Shown piece after piece: positions 32,402 to 41,232 of a DNA stretch of 64,000 nt. The notes beneath the pieces were generated by a model, which saw only the letters and a program-made list of their open reading frames with translations, searched no databases and was not told the origin of the DNA. The position numbers and the translations under genes were made by a program. The first letter of the stretch is position 1, and each line of letters begins with the position of its first letter. This DNA comes from Herbiconiux oxytropis (GTDB taxonomy: Bacteria > Actinomycetota > Actinomycetes > Actinomycetales > Microbacteriaceae): NCBI RefSeq assembly GCF_024979315.1, contig NZ_JANLCK010000002.1, positions 1-64,000 of the forward strand, in the 5' to 3' direction.

Positions 32402-33478
32402 TCATCTCCGATGAAGCTGAGAACCACGGAGACAGCCCCCGAGGAGCCGAGCGGGGTTCGCCACGAGCATCGTGTCGCACTGCTCGGGAGTCACGCCGCG
32501 CGCGTGCAGCAGCGGGAGGAAGGAGTCGATGAGGTAGTTGTAGCCCTGCCGGCCGTGGGTGCCCGGGTTCATCCAGACCTCGGCCCCCGTGAGGTCGGAG
32601 GCGAGGAACACGGAGTCGGTGCGGCCGTCGGCCACGAGGGCCGCCACCAGGTCTGCCCGGTGGGCGTCGGCGCGGTGGAAGGCGTTCTTCACGAACTCTC
32701 CGTCCGGCGGATCCTGCTCCGGCGGGCCCACGAAGAACTCCCACGTCTCCTTGCCGATGGTGTCGATCGCCACGTTGACGCCGCGGTCGTTCACCGACCG
32801 CACGAAGTCGACACTCAGCTGCGTGTCCATGTGCCCGATCACCACGCCGCCGAGGTCGGCGCCCTCGGAGCGGAGGATGTCGATCTGCTCGTGCGCCATC
32901 GTGCCGTGGGTCGTGTGCGTCATGATGCCGAGGCCGGTCTCGTTCGAGGCCCGAGCACTCGCCCGCAGGCACTTCTCCTCGTGCGGGGTGATCACGCCGA
33001 GGCTCGTCGCCTGCTCTCCCAGCACCCCCGCCACCACGCCCGTCTCGCCGATCCCCGTCGTCGCATCCGCCACGAACCGCGCCGTGAGCTCGTCGAGGGA
33101 GGCCTCGAGCGCCCAGCGGGGCGAGTACGCCTCGAGGTAGACGGCGGTGCCCGAAACGATGTTGAGCCCCGTGAGCTCGGCGATCGCGCGGAGCAGCACG
33201 GCGTTCTCGCCGTCGTCGTCGCGCCCCACGACGCCGTAGGGGCTGATGTCGACCACCGTGCCCACGCCCACAGCGGCAAGCGACGACAGCGCGCGCACCG
33301 CGAGGTCGACCCGGTCGTCGGCCGCCCCACCGCTCTGCCAGGGGCCGGGCACGAGCGACAGCAGGTGCTCGTGCATCATCACGCGGCCGAGCGAGTCGGC
33401 GGGCACCGGGCCGAGCACGGTCTGCACCTGAGGGGCGGATGCGACGGGCGGGGCGGATGCGGCCTGCTGATTCGGCAT
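32402..33478 (-). CDS. Phosphotriesterase-family metal hydrolase (Php/YhfV-like)
   Basis: A 358-residue TIM-barrel amidohydrolase of the phosphotriesterase family. The first metal ligands are in MMHEHL (H36, H38); ATTGIGETGVVAG has Glu where classic phosphotriesterase has the carbamylated Lys, as in E. coli Php. MTHTTHGT, VIGHMDTQLS and LASDLTGAE supply the remaining His/Asp ligands. ATG 33478 was chosen over TTG 33487. It follows the SIS gene by 10 bp as the last gene of the importer operon. Real substrates of this branch are usually lactones or phospho-compounds. Confidence 0.87.
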   Translation of the reverse strand: MPNQQAASAPPVASAPQVQTVLGPVPADSLGRVMMHEHLLSLVPGPWQSGGAADDRVDLAVRALSSLAAVGVGTVVDISPYGVVGRDDDGENAVLLRAIAELTGLNIVSGTAVYLEAYSPRWALEASLDELTARFVADATTGIGETGVVAGVLGEQATSLGVITPHEEKCLRASARASNETGLGIMTHTTHGTMAHEQIDILRSEGADLGGVVIGHMDTQLSVDFVRSVNDRGVNVAIDTIGKETWEFFVGPPEQDPPDGEFVKNAFHRADAHRADLVAALVADGRTDSVFLASDLTGAEVWMNPGTHGRQGYNYLIDSFLPLLHARGVTPEQCDTMLVANPARLLGGCLRGSQLHRR

Positions 33479-33488
33479 GCCCGTCAAC

Positions 33489-34604
33489 CTAGTGCGTCCT
33501 CGTGACCTTGTTGAGGCCCGCAGGCTGATCCGGGTTCAGCCCGCGCTCGAGGGCGAGCTCGAGGGCGAGCTGCTGCAGCGGGAGGATCTCGATCAGCGGG
33601 ATGAGCTCATCCGGCACCCCGGACGTGTCGAGGCCCGGCAGCGCGATCCTCCAGCGCACGGGTGTCGAGGCGTCGAGCTCCTGGGCACCCACCACCATGA
33701 GCTCGGCGCCGAGGTCGGCGGCGGCCCCGGCGAAGGTCGCCACCGAGGCGTGCCCTCCGGGGCTCGCCGCGAGCACGATGACGGGAGTGCCGGCGACGAC
33801 CTGACCGAGCGGGCCGTGCGTCGCATCCGCCACGCTCCAGCCCGACGCCGCGATGGCGTTGGTCTCCATGAGCTTGAGCGCGCCCTCCTTGGCTGTCGCC
33901 ATCGAGTAGCCGCGACCCACCACGAGGATGCGCTGCTGGTCGCGGAGGTCGGCGGCGAGGGCGGGCGACGCGTCGGCCGCAGCGCGGATGGTGCCCTCAC
34001 CGGCCGCCGCCACGGCCTCGACCGCGGCTTCGAGCGAGCTCCAGTCGGATCCTGCGGCACGCGAGAGCACGAGGTGCAGAGCGAGGAGCTCGGCCGTGTA
34101 GGTTTTCGTCGCGGCGACCGAGAGCTCGGGTCCCGCCGAGAGCGGCACGTGCACCTCGCCGAGGCGCGCGAGCGTGCTCGAAGCGTCGTTCGTGAACGCG
34201 ATCACGGCCACTCCGGCTCCCTGCGCCGACCGCACGGTCTCGAGCAGATCGGGCGACTCGCCTGACTGGGAGACGGCGAGCATCACCGACCGCGGGTACT
34301 TCAGCGTCACGCCGAACGCGCTCGCGGTGGCGGGCGTCGCGAGCATCGCGGGCGTCCGCAGCAGATTGTGCGCGAGGTACTGGCCGTACTGGGCGGCGTG
34401 GTCGCTCGACCCCCTCGCCGCGAACACGATCAGCTCGGGTTCGATGCTCCGGATGAGCTCGGCCGCGGCATCGAGGACCTCTCGCTGGAAGGGGATGAGA
34501 TCGCGCCAGCGCGCGGGCTGCTCCGCGATCTCGGCGCGCAGGTGGGCGCCGGGTGCGACGGACTCGGCAGGAGGGACGGCGATGGCGGGCGAGAGTTCGG
34601 TCAT
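33489..34604 (-). CDS. SIS-domain sugar isomerase/deaminase-like protein
   Basis: A 371-residue protein made of two sugar-isomerase (SIS) domains, like the isomerase half of GlmS and AgaS/FrlB-type enzymes, without the glutaminase domain. Domain 1 has FAARGSSDHAAQYGQYL and the phosphate loop VSQSGESPDL (111-120), then AATKTYTAEL. Domain 2 has ILVVGRGYSMATAKEGALKLMETN. It probably converts an imported phosphorylated amino or glycated sugar into a hexose phosphate. It overlaps the ABC ATPase gene by ATGA, so it belongs to the importer operon. Confidence 0.88.
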   Translation of the reverse strand: MTELSPAIAVPPAESVAPGAHLRAEIAEQPARWRDLIPFQREVLDAAAELIRSIEPELIVFAARGSSDHAAQYGQYLAHNLLRTPAMLATPATASAFGVTLKYPRSVMLAVSQSGESPDLLETVRSAQGAGVAVIAFTNDASSTLARLGEVHVPLSAGPELSVAATKTYTAELLALHLVLSRAAGSDWSSLEAAVEAVAAAGEGTIRAAADASPALAADLRDQQRILVVGRGYSMATAKEGALKLMETNAIAASGWSVADATHGPLGQVVAGTPVIVLAASPGGHASVATFAGAAADLGAELMVVGAQELDASTPVRWRIALPGLDTSGVPDELIPLIEILPLQQLALELALERGLNPDQPAGLNKVTRTH

Positions 34605-35383
34605 GAGGTGAGTCCTGTGATCATGGCGACGAGTTCGTTGTGGGTGGTGTCGGCGAGCACGCGCGTGCCCACCTGGGTGCCGCGGCGCAGCACCGAGACG
34701 CGGTCGGCGATGCGGAACACCTGATCCATGTTGTGGCTCACGATCAGGATGGCCGCACCCCTGGCCTTGAGCTTCAGGATGAGCTCCTCGACCTTCGCCG
34801 TCTCGGCCACGCCGAGGGCGGCCGTCGGCTCGTCGAGCAGCACGAGGCTCGAGGCCCAGTGGGTGGCCCGGCAGATCGCGACGCCCTGGCGCTGACCGCC
34901 CGAGAGGTCGCTCAGCGTGGCTTTGGCCGAGGGGATCCGCACGTCGAGCGAGTCGACGAGCTTCTGGGTCTCGGTCGCCATCCGCTTGCGGTCGAGGATC
35001 TTGAACGGGCCGGTCGTGAGCTCGCGGCCGAGGAACATGTTCATGTAGACGGGCTGATCGACCACGAGTGCGAGGTCCTGGTAGACGACCTCCACACCCT
35101 TCGCCCGCGCATCCGAGGCGTCCCGGAAGTTCGCGGGGCGGCCGTCGAGCCAGATCTCGCCGTCGCTCGGCTGGTAGAGGCCCGAGATGATCTTGATCAG
35201 GGTCGACTTGCCGGCGCCGTTGTCGCCGACGAGGGCCACGATCTCGCCCGCCTGCACGTCGAGGTCGAACGTCTTGATGGCGACGACGCCGCCGAAGTTC
35301 TTGTGGATGCCGACCAGACGCAAGGGGGTCTCGGTGGGCGCCCCGGACGCCTTCTGGCCGGGGAGAGCGGTTTCGCTCGGCAT
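34601..35383 (-). CDS. ABC transporter ATP-binding protein (ribose/fructose type, short form)
   Basis: A 260-residue single-domain ATPase of a carbohydrate importer. It has Walker A GDNGAGKST (53-61), a Q-loop in VVYQDLALVVDQ, signature LSGGQRQGVAICRA, Walker B LVLLDEPTAALG and the switch His in ILIVSHNMDQ. Typical RbsA ATPases are double; the short form matches FrcA of fructose importers. ATG 35383 was preferred to TTG 35395. It works with the permease at 36668 and the binding protein at 38659 and overlaps the SIS gene by ATGA. Confidence 0.93.
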   Translation of the reverse strand: MPSETALPGQKASGAPTETPLRLVGIHKNFGGVVAIKTFDLDVQAGEIVALVGDNGAGKSTLIKIISGLYQPSDGEIWLDGRPANFRDASDARAKGVEVVYQDLALVVDQPVYMNMFLGRELTTGPFKILDRKRMATETQKLVDSLDVRIPSAKATLSDLSGGQRQGVAICRATHWASSLVLLDEPTAALGVAETAKVEELILKLKARGAAILIVSHNMDQVFRIADRVSVLRRGTQVGTRVLADTTHNELVAMITGLTS

Positions 35384-35408
35384 GGTGGGTTCCAATCTCA
35401 GGGGTCGA

Positions 35409-36653
35409 TCAGGATGCGGGGAGGGTGAGCGGAGCGGAGCCGTCGGCGGCCCACACCCCCTCGACCCGGTGCTCGCCCGTGCCGATGCCCGACACCGCGG
35501 CGGTCGACGCCCGGGTCACGAACACCTGCGGGCGGAATCCGAAGATCACGGTGTCGCCGACCCGGATGTCGGTGCGGCCGTTCAGCGGGATCGTCGCGTA
35601 GTAGTCGATGGCCTCGGGCGCCGGCATCTCGACCGGCAGGGCGTCGAGGTCGGCAACGGATCCCGTCATCCGGCCGGTCGTGCGCCCGGCGGGTCCGCCG
35701 TCGCCGGTGGCCACGACGATGGCCGAGGTGGCCACCCCGCCCAGCACCGGATCGACGTAGAGGCCGCCGCCGAAGACGTAGGCGCGATCGTTCCAGAGGT
35801 GCGAGACCTCGGTGACGTACGCGATGGCCGGCTCCTCCTCCAGATCCGAGACCGCGTGCGCGGGAGTGGTTCCGGTCAGCCCGTGCCCCGGCTCCACCTG
35901 GGTGGCCCCGGCCTCGGCGAGCGCCTCCAGCACCGAGATGGAGGTCGTGCCGGGGGCGTTGACCTCGATGCCGGTGCGGCCGGCGGCCTCGAGCAGCTCG
36001 ACCGCAGCGGTGAGGGTCGAGCGGTTGGGTGTGGCCGCCGCGGTGCCGCGCTCGGCGTCGAAGAGGGTGGCGGGGAAGGTCGTGATGCCGGCGAACCGCA
36101 CCCCGGGGATGGTGTCGACGAGGTCGGCCGCCGCCGCGATGCCCTCGAGCGGGAAGCCGCCCTCGTGCCCCGTGTAGAAGCGGTCGCCCTCCTGCACCAC
36201 GCGGAGGAGGACATCCTGCACCCGGCCCCGGCGGAGCGCCGCCGCCCCCGCCTCCCTGGCTTTGGTCTCGTTGAAGACCGTCCAGTAGAGGGGCTCGAGG
36301 GCAGCCGCCGTGTCGGCCTCGTGGCGCGGGATCTGCACGAGATGCCCGAGGTGCCCGATCCGCAAGCCGCCCGAGGCGGCGGCGAGGGCGCACTGCAGGT
36401 CGACGCCCACGGCGTGGGTGATGCCGGATGCGGCGAGCACCCGGGACACGTCGGGATTGCGGCCGAGCTGCTTGGTCATCGCGAACGGTGTGAGGCCGAG
36501 CCTGCCCGTCTCCCGAGCGAAGGCTGTGGCGTTGCGGCCCACGGCGTCGAGGTCGATCGCATAGGTGTTGGCGGGGAGCGCGCCCTCGCGGTGGAGCTCG
36601 GCGATCGCGTCGAGGAAGGCGGGATTGCGCCGGCGGAGGAGGTCGAGGAACAT
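35409..36653 (-). CDS. Alanine racemase-like PLP enzyme (YhfX family)
   Basis: A 414-residue fold-type III PLP protein like E. coli YhfX. The cofactor Lys is in LTPFAMTKQLGRNPDVS (about residue 58), where alanine racemase has VVKANAYG. RIGHLGHLVQIPRHE, VRFAGITTFPATLF and VNAPGTTSISVLEAL follow. The C-terminal domain has HLWNDRAYVFGGGLYVDPVLGG. The family function is unproven, but it should act on an amino acid or amino-acid-sugar adduct. It sits between permease and ATPase genes, so it is part of the import/catabolic operon. Confidence 0.82.
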   Translation of the reverse strand: MFLDLLRRRNPAFLDAIAELHREGALPANTYAIDLDAVGRNATAFARETGRLGLTPFAMTKQLGRNPDVSRVLAASGITHAVGVDLQCALAAASGGLRIGHLGHLVQIPRHEADTAAALEPLYWTVFNETKAREAGAAALRRGRVQDVLLRVVQEGDRFYTGHEGGFPLEGIAAAADLVDTIPGVRFAGITTFPATLFDAERGTAAATPNRSTLTAAVELLEAAGRTGIEVNAPGTTSISVLEALAEAGATQVEPGHGLTGTTPAHAVSDLEEEPAIAYVTEVSHLWNDRAYVFGGGLYVDPVLGGVATSAIVVATGDGGPAGRTTGRMTGSVADLDALPVEMPAPEAIDYYATIPLNGRTDIRVGDTVIFGFRPQVFVTRASTAAVSGIGTGEHRVEGVWAADGSAPLTLPAS

Positions 36654-36667
36654 CGGGGCCGCCCTTT

Positions 36668-37645
36668 CTAGCTGTTCTTCTTGCCGCGGAGCGAGAACGA
36701 CACCGCGATGAGGATGATGGCACCACGCACGATCATCTGCTGCGAGACGTTGAGGCCCGACAGGATGAGGCCGTTGTTGATCATGCTCATGAGCAGGCTG
36801 CCGATGAGGGCTCCGATCACGGTGCCCTTGCCGCCGAACAGGCTCGTGCCGCCCACGATCGACGCAGCGATCACGGTCATGAGGTCGGTCTCGCCGAGCG
36901 TGTACCTCGCACCCTGCAGACGCCCGGCGTAGAGCAGCCCAGCCAGCGCCGCGGTCATCGCGCTCCCCACGAACACCATGAGCCGCACCCGGTTGACCTT
37001 GATGCCGCTCACCCGGGAGGCGGCGGCGCTGTTGCCCACGGCGAGCACGTGCGCACCGTACCGGCGCTGGCGGAGGAGATGCCAGCCGACGAGCACCGCT
37101 GCCGCCGTCCACCACACCATGATCGGGAGGCCGAGGAGGTTGCCGCCGCCGAAGATCCAGACGAAGGCCTTGTCGGTCACGGGCACCGACTGCAGATCGG
37201 TGAGCTGGCGGGCGAGTCCGGCCACGAGCCCCATCGTCGCGAGGGTCACGAGGAACGAGGGCAGGCGCACCCAGGTGATGAAGATGCCGTTGACGAGGCC
37301 GACCGCGGCGCCGATGGCGAGACCGCAGAGGGCGGCGAGCCACCACTGGTCGGTCGCCTGCAGCACGACTCCGGCGGTGAGCCCGGAGAGGGCCACCGTG
37401 GAGCCGATGGAGAGATCGATCTCGCCCGTGCTCAGCACGAAGACCATGCCGATGGCCATGATCGTGATCGGCGCGGCCTGGATGACGATGTTCGTGAGGT
37501 TGGTGGCGTTCAGGAAGTACTGCGTCTGGGTGACCGCGAAGAACACGAACACCAGCACGAAGCCGATGTAGACGACGTAGTTGCTCCATTTCACCGTGCC
37601 GAGGCGGGCGACGAGGCCCGGGTCGGTCTGGGTGGGAGTGCTCAT
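36668..37645 (-). CDS. ABC transporter permease (ribose/fructose type)
   Basis: A 325-residue inner-membrane permease of the RbsC/FrcC family with about ten hydrophobic segments. Family markers are MAIGMVFVLSTGEIDLSIGS, ATMGLVAGLAR, YGAHVLAVGNSAAASRVSGI and ASIVGGTSLFGGKGTVIGALIG. The ATG at 37645 overlaps the ROK kinase stop (ATGA). One permease gene is present, implying a homodimer, as usual for this class. The substrate is unknown but probably a sugar or sugar conjugate. Confidence 0.93.
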   Translation of the reverse strand: MSTPTQTDPGLVARLGTVKWSNYVVYIGFVLVFVFFAVTQTQYFLNATNLTNIVIQAAPITIMAIGMVFVLSTGEIDLSIGSTVALSGLTAGVVLQATDQWWLAALCGLAIGAAVGLVNGIFITWVRLPSFLVTLATMGLVAGLARQLTDLQSVPVTDKAFVWIFGGGNLLGLPIMVWWTAAAVLVGWHLLRQRRYGAHVLAVGNSAAASRVSGIKVNRVRLMVFVGSAMTAALAGLLYAGRLQGARYTLGETDLMTVIAASIVGGTSLFGGKGTVIGALIGSLLMSMINNGLILSGLNVSQQMIVRGAIILIAVSFSLRGKKNS

Positions 37646-38652
37646 CGGGAAAGACCTCTCTCTGCCGCGGCCGCGGCGGCGTGGCGAGCGATCTCGGCCG
37701 CCCCGATCACGGGAGCGAGGGGGCCGAGCTGACTGATGCGGACGGGGACGTGCGGCTGGCCGTAGCGGGCGAGCCAGGAGGTGACGCGAGGGACGAGGTC
37801 GGGCCTCGCGCCGATGCCGCCGCCGAGGATGACGAGTTCGGGGTCGAGCACGGCGGTGACGGCTGCGATGCCGGCGGCGAGCCACCTGGCCTCCTCGTCG
37901 ACCGCGTCGACGGCCTGGGCGTCGCCTGACGCGGCGAGGGCGAAGACCTCCTCGGCGGAGATCCCGGCCCCTGCGTTGGAGCGGGGGCTGGGGTTGGGCG
38001 CGAGGAGGAACCGCCCCGAGACGGCATCTCCGGCGGTCACCTCCTCGAGCGCACCGCGCACGTGGCTGGCGGGGTCGAGCGGATCGGCTCCGAGAGGGAG
38101 GAAGCCGATCTCGCCCGCGGCACCCCTCGCACCGCGCAGGAGCACGCCGTTGGCGATGACCCCCATGCCGATGCCGGTGCCGACCGAGATGAACACGAAG
38201 TCCGTGAGCCCCCGCCCGAGCCCCGCGACCAGCTCGCCCACGGCCGACACGTTGACGTCGTTCTCGATCACGACGGGGTGGCCGAGCAGGGTTGCGAGGC
38301 GCGTGCTGAACGGGACGCCGCCGAGCGCCGTGAGGTTGGGCGCCAGGTCGAACGACGTGCCCTCGGCATCCGGAACGCCCGCGCCGCCCACGCCGGTGGC
38401 GAGCACGCGGTCGAGGGTGATGCCGGCGGTCTCGCAGAGCTCGACCGCGAGCGCGTGGATCTGCTCGACCGCCTCGGAACCGTCTGCACTGGTCTCGATC
38501 CGCTTCTCGGCGAGCAGATCGCCCGTCGCCGTCGCGATGCCGGCCCGGATCTTCGTGCCGCCGAGATCGACGCCGATCACGTGGTCGCGCACGGGTGGCG
38601 CGCCGCGGCCGGCGCCTTCGCGACGGCCGCTGTGCTGGGTGGTGCTCGTCAT
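37642..38652 (-). CDS. ROK-family sugar kinase
   Basis: A 336-residue ROK kinase without a DNA-binding domain. It has the phosphate loop VIGVDLGGTKIRAGI, VGGAGVPDAEGTSFDLAPNL, ENDVNVSAVGEL with the catalytic Asp, SVGTGIGMGVIANG, GAAGEIGFLPLG and ELVILGGGIGARPDL. The CxCGxxGC zinc motif of glucokinases is absent: after GEIGFLPLG the chain runs into DPASHVRG. It probably phosphorylates the imported sugar. It overlaps the permease gene and lies 6 bp after the binding-protein gene. Confidence 0.88.
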   Translation of the reverse strand: MTSTTQHSGRREGAGRGAPPVRDHVIGVDLGGTKIRAGIATATGDLLAEKRIETSADGSEAVEQIHALAVELCETAGITLDRVLATGVGGAGVPDAEGTSFDLAPNLTALGGVPFSTRLATLLGHPVVIENDVNVSAVGELVAGLGRGLTDFVFISVGTGIGMGVIANGVLLRGARGAAGEIGFLPLGADPLDPASHVRGALEEVTAGDAVSGRFLLAPNPSPRSNAGAGISAEEVFALAASGDAQAVDAVDEEARWLAAGIAAVTAVLDPELVILGGGIGARPDLVPRVTSWLARYGQPHVPVRISQLGPLAPVIGAAEIARHAAAAAAERGLSR

Positions 38653-38658
38653 ACCGGA

Positions 38659-39795
38659 CTACTCGGTGACGCTGGCGGGCGCTTCGGTGCCGTAGTCGAG
38701 CATCCAGCCCTCATCGAGGTTGGCCTTGGTCACCGCGATGGGCTCTGAGGCCACGAGCTCGGGCGCCTCCTTGTCGAGCACGCCGTAGGCCGCGGCGATC
38801 GCGAGACCCTTGCCGATGCCGATCGCACCGTTGCCGACCATGCCGATCACGGGGCCGTCGGCCACCATGTCGGCGGCGAGGGTGGCGTCGAGGTCGTTCG
38901 TGACGACCTTGACGTCGCTGCGGCCCGCGTCGCGGAGGGCGGAGAGCACACCCTGGGCGGCCGTCGCCCACGGCACGTAGATGCCGGTGATGTCGGGGTT
39001 GCGGGCGATGAGGGCCGCGGCGATCTCCTGGGTCTTGGCCTCGTCGGCGAAGCCCTCCTCGGCCACGATCTCGATGTCGGGGTAGAGGAACGCCATCCAC
39101 GCCTTGAAGGACTCGTCGCGCTGGTTGGTGAACCAGAAGTCGGCGTCATGGAACATGTAGGCGATCTTGCCGCTGCCGCCGAGCGCGTCGCCGAGGAGCT
39201 CGGCGTTGGTCTTGCCCGCTGCGGCGAGATCCTCGGTGACGATCGAGACGTACTGGTCGCCCGCCGTGTAGTCGGCCGGCGGGGTCGTCATGATCACGAG
39301 CTTCACGCCGGCGTCGACCGCGGGCTGGAAGGTGGCGGCGGCCGAGACGGCGTCGACGGCCGTCGTGACGATGATGTCGGGGTTCAGGGCCAGCACGGTC
39401 TGCAGGTTGTTCGCCTGGGTGGCGGAGTCGAAGCTCGCCTGGGTGCTCGCGACGACCTCGATGCCGAGCTCGTCGAACTCTGCCGTCGCGCCGTCCTCGA
39501 CCGCGGAGACGAACTCCGAGGAGGTGTGCCAGACGAAGGCGGCGGTGTACTTGCCGTCCTTCACCGTGGTGGTCTCCTCGTCGGTGAGCGACAGCTCGGA
39601 GAGGGCACCGGGGGTCTCCCCGCCGGGGCCGACGAACTCGAGGCTGGGCTCGGCGGCCGGCGTCGAGGGAGCGCCGTCGGCGCCGGATCCGGAGCCGTCG
39701 CCGGAGTCGGTGCCGGCCGAGCAGCCGGAGAGAACGAGAGCGGCTGCGGCGCCGATGACCATCAGCCGGGCGCCGTGCGAGGTGGTGCGTTTCAT
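38659..39795 (-). CDS. Sugar ABC transporter substrate-binding lipoprotein
   Basis: A 378-residue periplasmic-binding-protein-like lipoprotein. The signal ends in lipobox LSGC with Cys25, followed by a Gly/Ser/Asp-rich linker. The mature part is of the ribose-binding/LacI fold: AAFVWHTSSEFVSAVEDG, NLQTVLALNPDIIVTT, AVDAGVKLVIMTTPP and GIYVPWATAAQGVLSALRDAG. It is the first gene of the importer operon, with the promoter and operator at 39880-39909. The ligand is unknown. Confidence 0.92.
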   Translation of the reverse strand: MKRTTSHGARLMVIGAAAALVLSGCSAGTDSGDGSGSGADGAPSTPAAEPSLEFVGPGGETPGALSELSLTDEETTTVKDGKYTAAFVWHTSSEFVSAVEDGATAEFDELGIEVVASTQASFDSATQANNLQTVLALNPDIIVTTAVDAVSAAATFQPAVDAGVKLVIMTTPPADYTAGDQYVSIVTEDLAAAGKTNAELLGDALGGSGKIAYMFHDADFWFTNQRDESFKAWMAFLYPDIEIVAEEGFADEAKTQEIAAALIARNPDITGIYVPWATAAQGVLSALRDAGRSDVKVVTNDLDATLAADMVADGPVIGMVGNGAIGIGKGLAIAAAYGVLDKEAPELVASEPIAVTKANLDEGWMLDYGTEAPASVTE

Positions 39796-39879
39796 TGGGG
39801 TGTCCTATCCACGTGAGCGTGCGGTCCGACTGGAGTGCCCGTGGAAGCTGGGCGCCGTCGTCATCGACCTCGTGCATTC

Positions 39880-39909
39880 ATTTTGATTTCATTACGCAAT
39901 CAAAGTCAA
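39880..39909 (-). promoter_or_regulatory. Importer-operon promoter with ROK-type operator
   Basis: On the minus strand TTGACT (39904-39909) and CAAAAT (39880-39885) are 18 bp apart. A perfect inverted repeat TTTGATT-N9-AATCAAA (39882-39904) fills the space between them, so a bound protein would block RNA polymerase. The divergent ROK repressor at 40011 is the natural candidate. The binding is inferred. Confidence 0.65.
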
Positions 39910-40010
39910 GCCGCGGTTGTTACGGTTGTGTTTCGACGGTCATGACGGCGCCTGGAGATAGATCTCACCGTGAACTGAAATACTGACGACGCGAGCATCG
40001 AGGGGGCAGC

Positions 40011-41222
40011 ATGGTCCAGGACATCCGGGAGCTGAACCGGTCGGCCGTGCTCACCGAGCTGATGAGCCTGCGGCCCGCCACCCGCAAGCAGATCGCGGAG
40101 TCGACGGGCATCTCGGCGGCCACCGTCACGCGGGCGATCGATCAGCTCATCGCCGACGGCATCGTGTGCGAGGTCTCCGAGGTCGTCGTGGAGAAGCGGG
40201 GGCGGCGAGCCATCCTGCTCGATCTCGTGGCGGAGAGATCGCTCGTGGTCGGGGTGGATCTCGGAGCGTCGAGCACCCGGATCATCGGCGGCGACCTGCT
40301 CGCGAACCCCGTGGTGGCGGTCGAGCTCCCGACGCCCTCGGAGCTCGGGGCGGCGGAGCTGGCCCTGTGGCTCGCACAGCAGGCGAAGTCGGCGGTGGGG
40401 GCCAGGTGGAGCGCCGTCGCCGCCGTGAGTCTCGGGCTTCCCGGAGCGGTCGACCAGGTGGAGCGCTCGGTGTCGAACGCGCCGAACCTCAAGCAGGTGG
40501 AGGATCCCGCGTTCCTCGCGGTCTGCGAGCTCGCACTCGGAGTCCCGCTGCTCGCCGACAACGACGCCAACCTGGCCCTCCTCGGCGAGCTGCGCTTCGG
40601 CGCCGCCCGGCACACCCCCTACGCCGCGATGCTCAGCCTCGGAGCCGGTCTCGGGGTGGGGATCGCGATCGACGGGGCGATCCTGCGCGGTCGCCACGGT
40701 CTCGTGGGTGAGTTCGGGCAGATCCCTGTGGGGGCGCTCGGGGAGCGGCTGGAGAGCTTCACGACGGGGCCGGGGCTGATGGCGCGGGCCGCGGCGGCGG
40801 GGGTGCCGCTGGAGTCGCCGGCGCGGTTGTTCGAGGCGAGCGGTGGCGAGGGAGGCGGCTCGGCCGACAGCCCGACCACCCAGCTGCGGGCCGACTTCGA
40901 CCGCGCGCTCGTCACCGTGCTCACCGCCATCGCCGTCTCGAGCGAGCCGGAGACGATCGTGCTCGGCGGCGGCATCGCGAAGTCGCTGGTCGGCGATCTC
41001 GGCCGCTACCAGGAGCGGCTCGAGCAGACCATCCGCATCGCACCCACGCTCACGAGCGCGGAGCTGGGCGATTTCTCCGGCGCCGCGGGGGGCGTGGTGT
41101 CGGCGCTCCACACGGTCTACCTCACCCTCGGGGTCGAACAGGCCGCGCTGTCCGCGCTGCCCAAGACCGATCTCTTGACGCCCACGAGCATCCGCCGTAT
41201 ATTCAACCAAATGATTGAATAA
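40011..41222 (+). CDS. ROK-family transcriptional repressor (NagC/XylR type)
   Basis: A 403-residue repressor. The N-terminal winged helix-turn-helix has RPATRKQIAESTGISAATVTRAIDQL. The ROK sugar-sensing domain has VVGVDLGASSTRIIGG, LGLPGAVDQVERSVSNAPNL, DNDANLALLGEL, LSLGAGLGVGIAIDGAIL, GEFGQIPVG and TIVLGGGIAKSL. No zinc-binding Cys cluster is seen. GAGGGGGC lies 5 bases before the ATG. It is divergent from the importer operon, which it should control in response to the sugar or its phosphate. Its last codons contain the promoter of the next gene. Confidence 0.92.
   Translation: MVQDIRELNRSAVLTELMSLRPATRKQIAESTGISAATVTRAIDQLIADGIVCEVSEVVVEKRGRRAILLDLVAERSLVVGVDLGASSTRIIGGDLLANPVVAVELPTPSELGAAELALWLAQQAKSAVGARWSAVAAVSLGLPGAVDQVERSVSNAPNLKQVEDPAFLAVCELALGVPLLADNDANLALLGELRFGAARHTPYAAMLSLGAGLGVGIAIDGAILRGRHGLVGEFGQIPVGALGERLESFTTGPGLMARAAAAGVPLESPARLFEASGGEGGGSADSPTTQLRADFDRALVTVLTAIAVSSEPETIVLGGGIAKSLVGDLGRYQERLEQTIRIAPTLTSAELGDFSGAAGGVVSALHTVYLTLGVEQAALSALPKTDLLTPTSIRRIFNQMIE
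41175..41221 (+). promoter_or_regulatory. Sigma-70-type promoter and ArsR operator inside the ROK gene end
   Basis: TTGACG (41175-41180), a 17-bp spacer and TATATT (41198-41203) form a near-consensus promoter. A perfect inverted repeat TATTCAA-N8-TTGAATA (41200-41221) overlaps the -10 and start region. It resembles known ArsR-type operators (ATTCAA...TTGAAT). It lies wholly within the last 16 codons of the ROK gene, and the repeat forms that gene's end. Confidence 0.8.
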
Positions 41223-41232
41223 AGGAGGCGGG

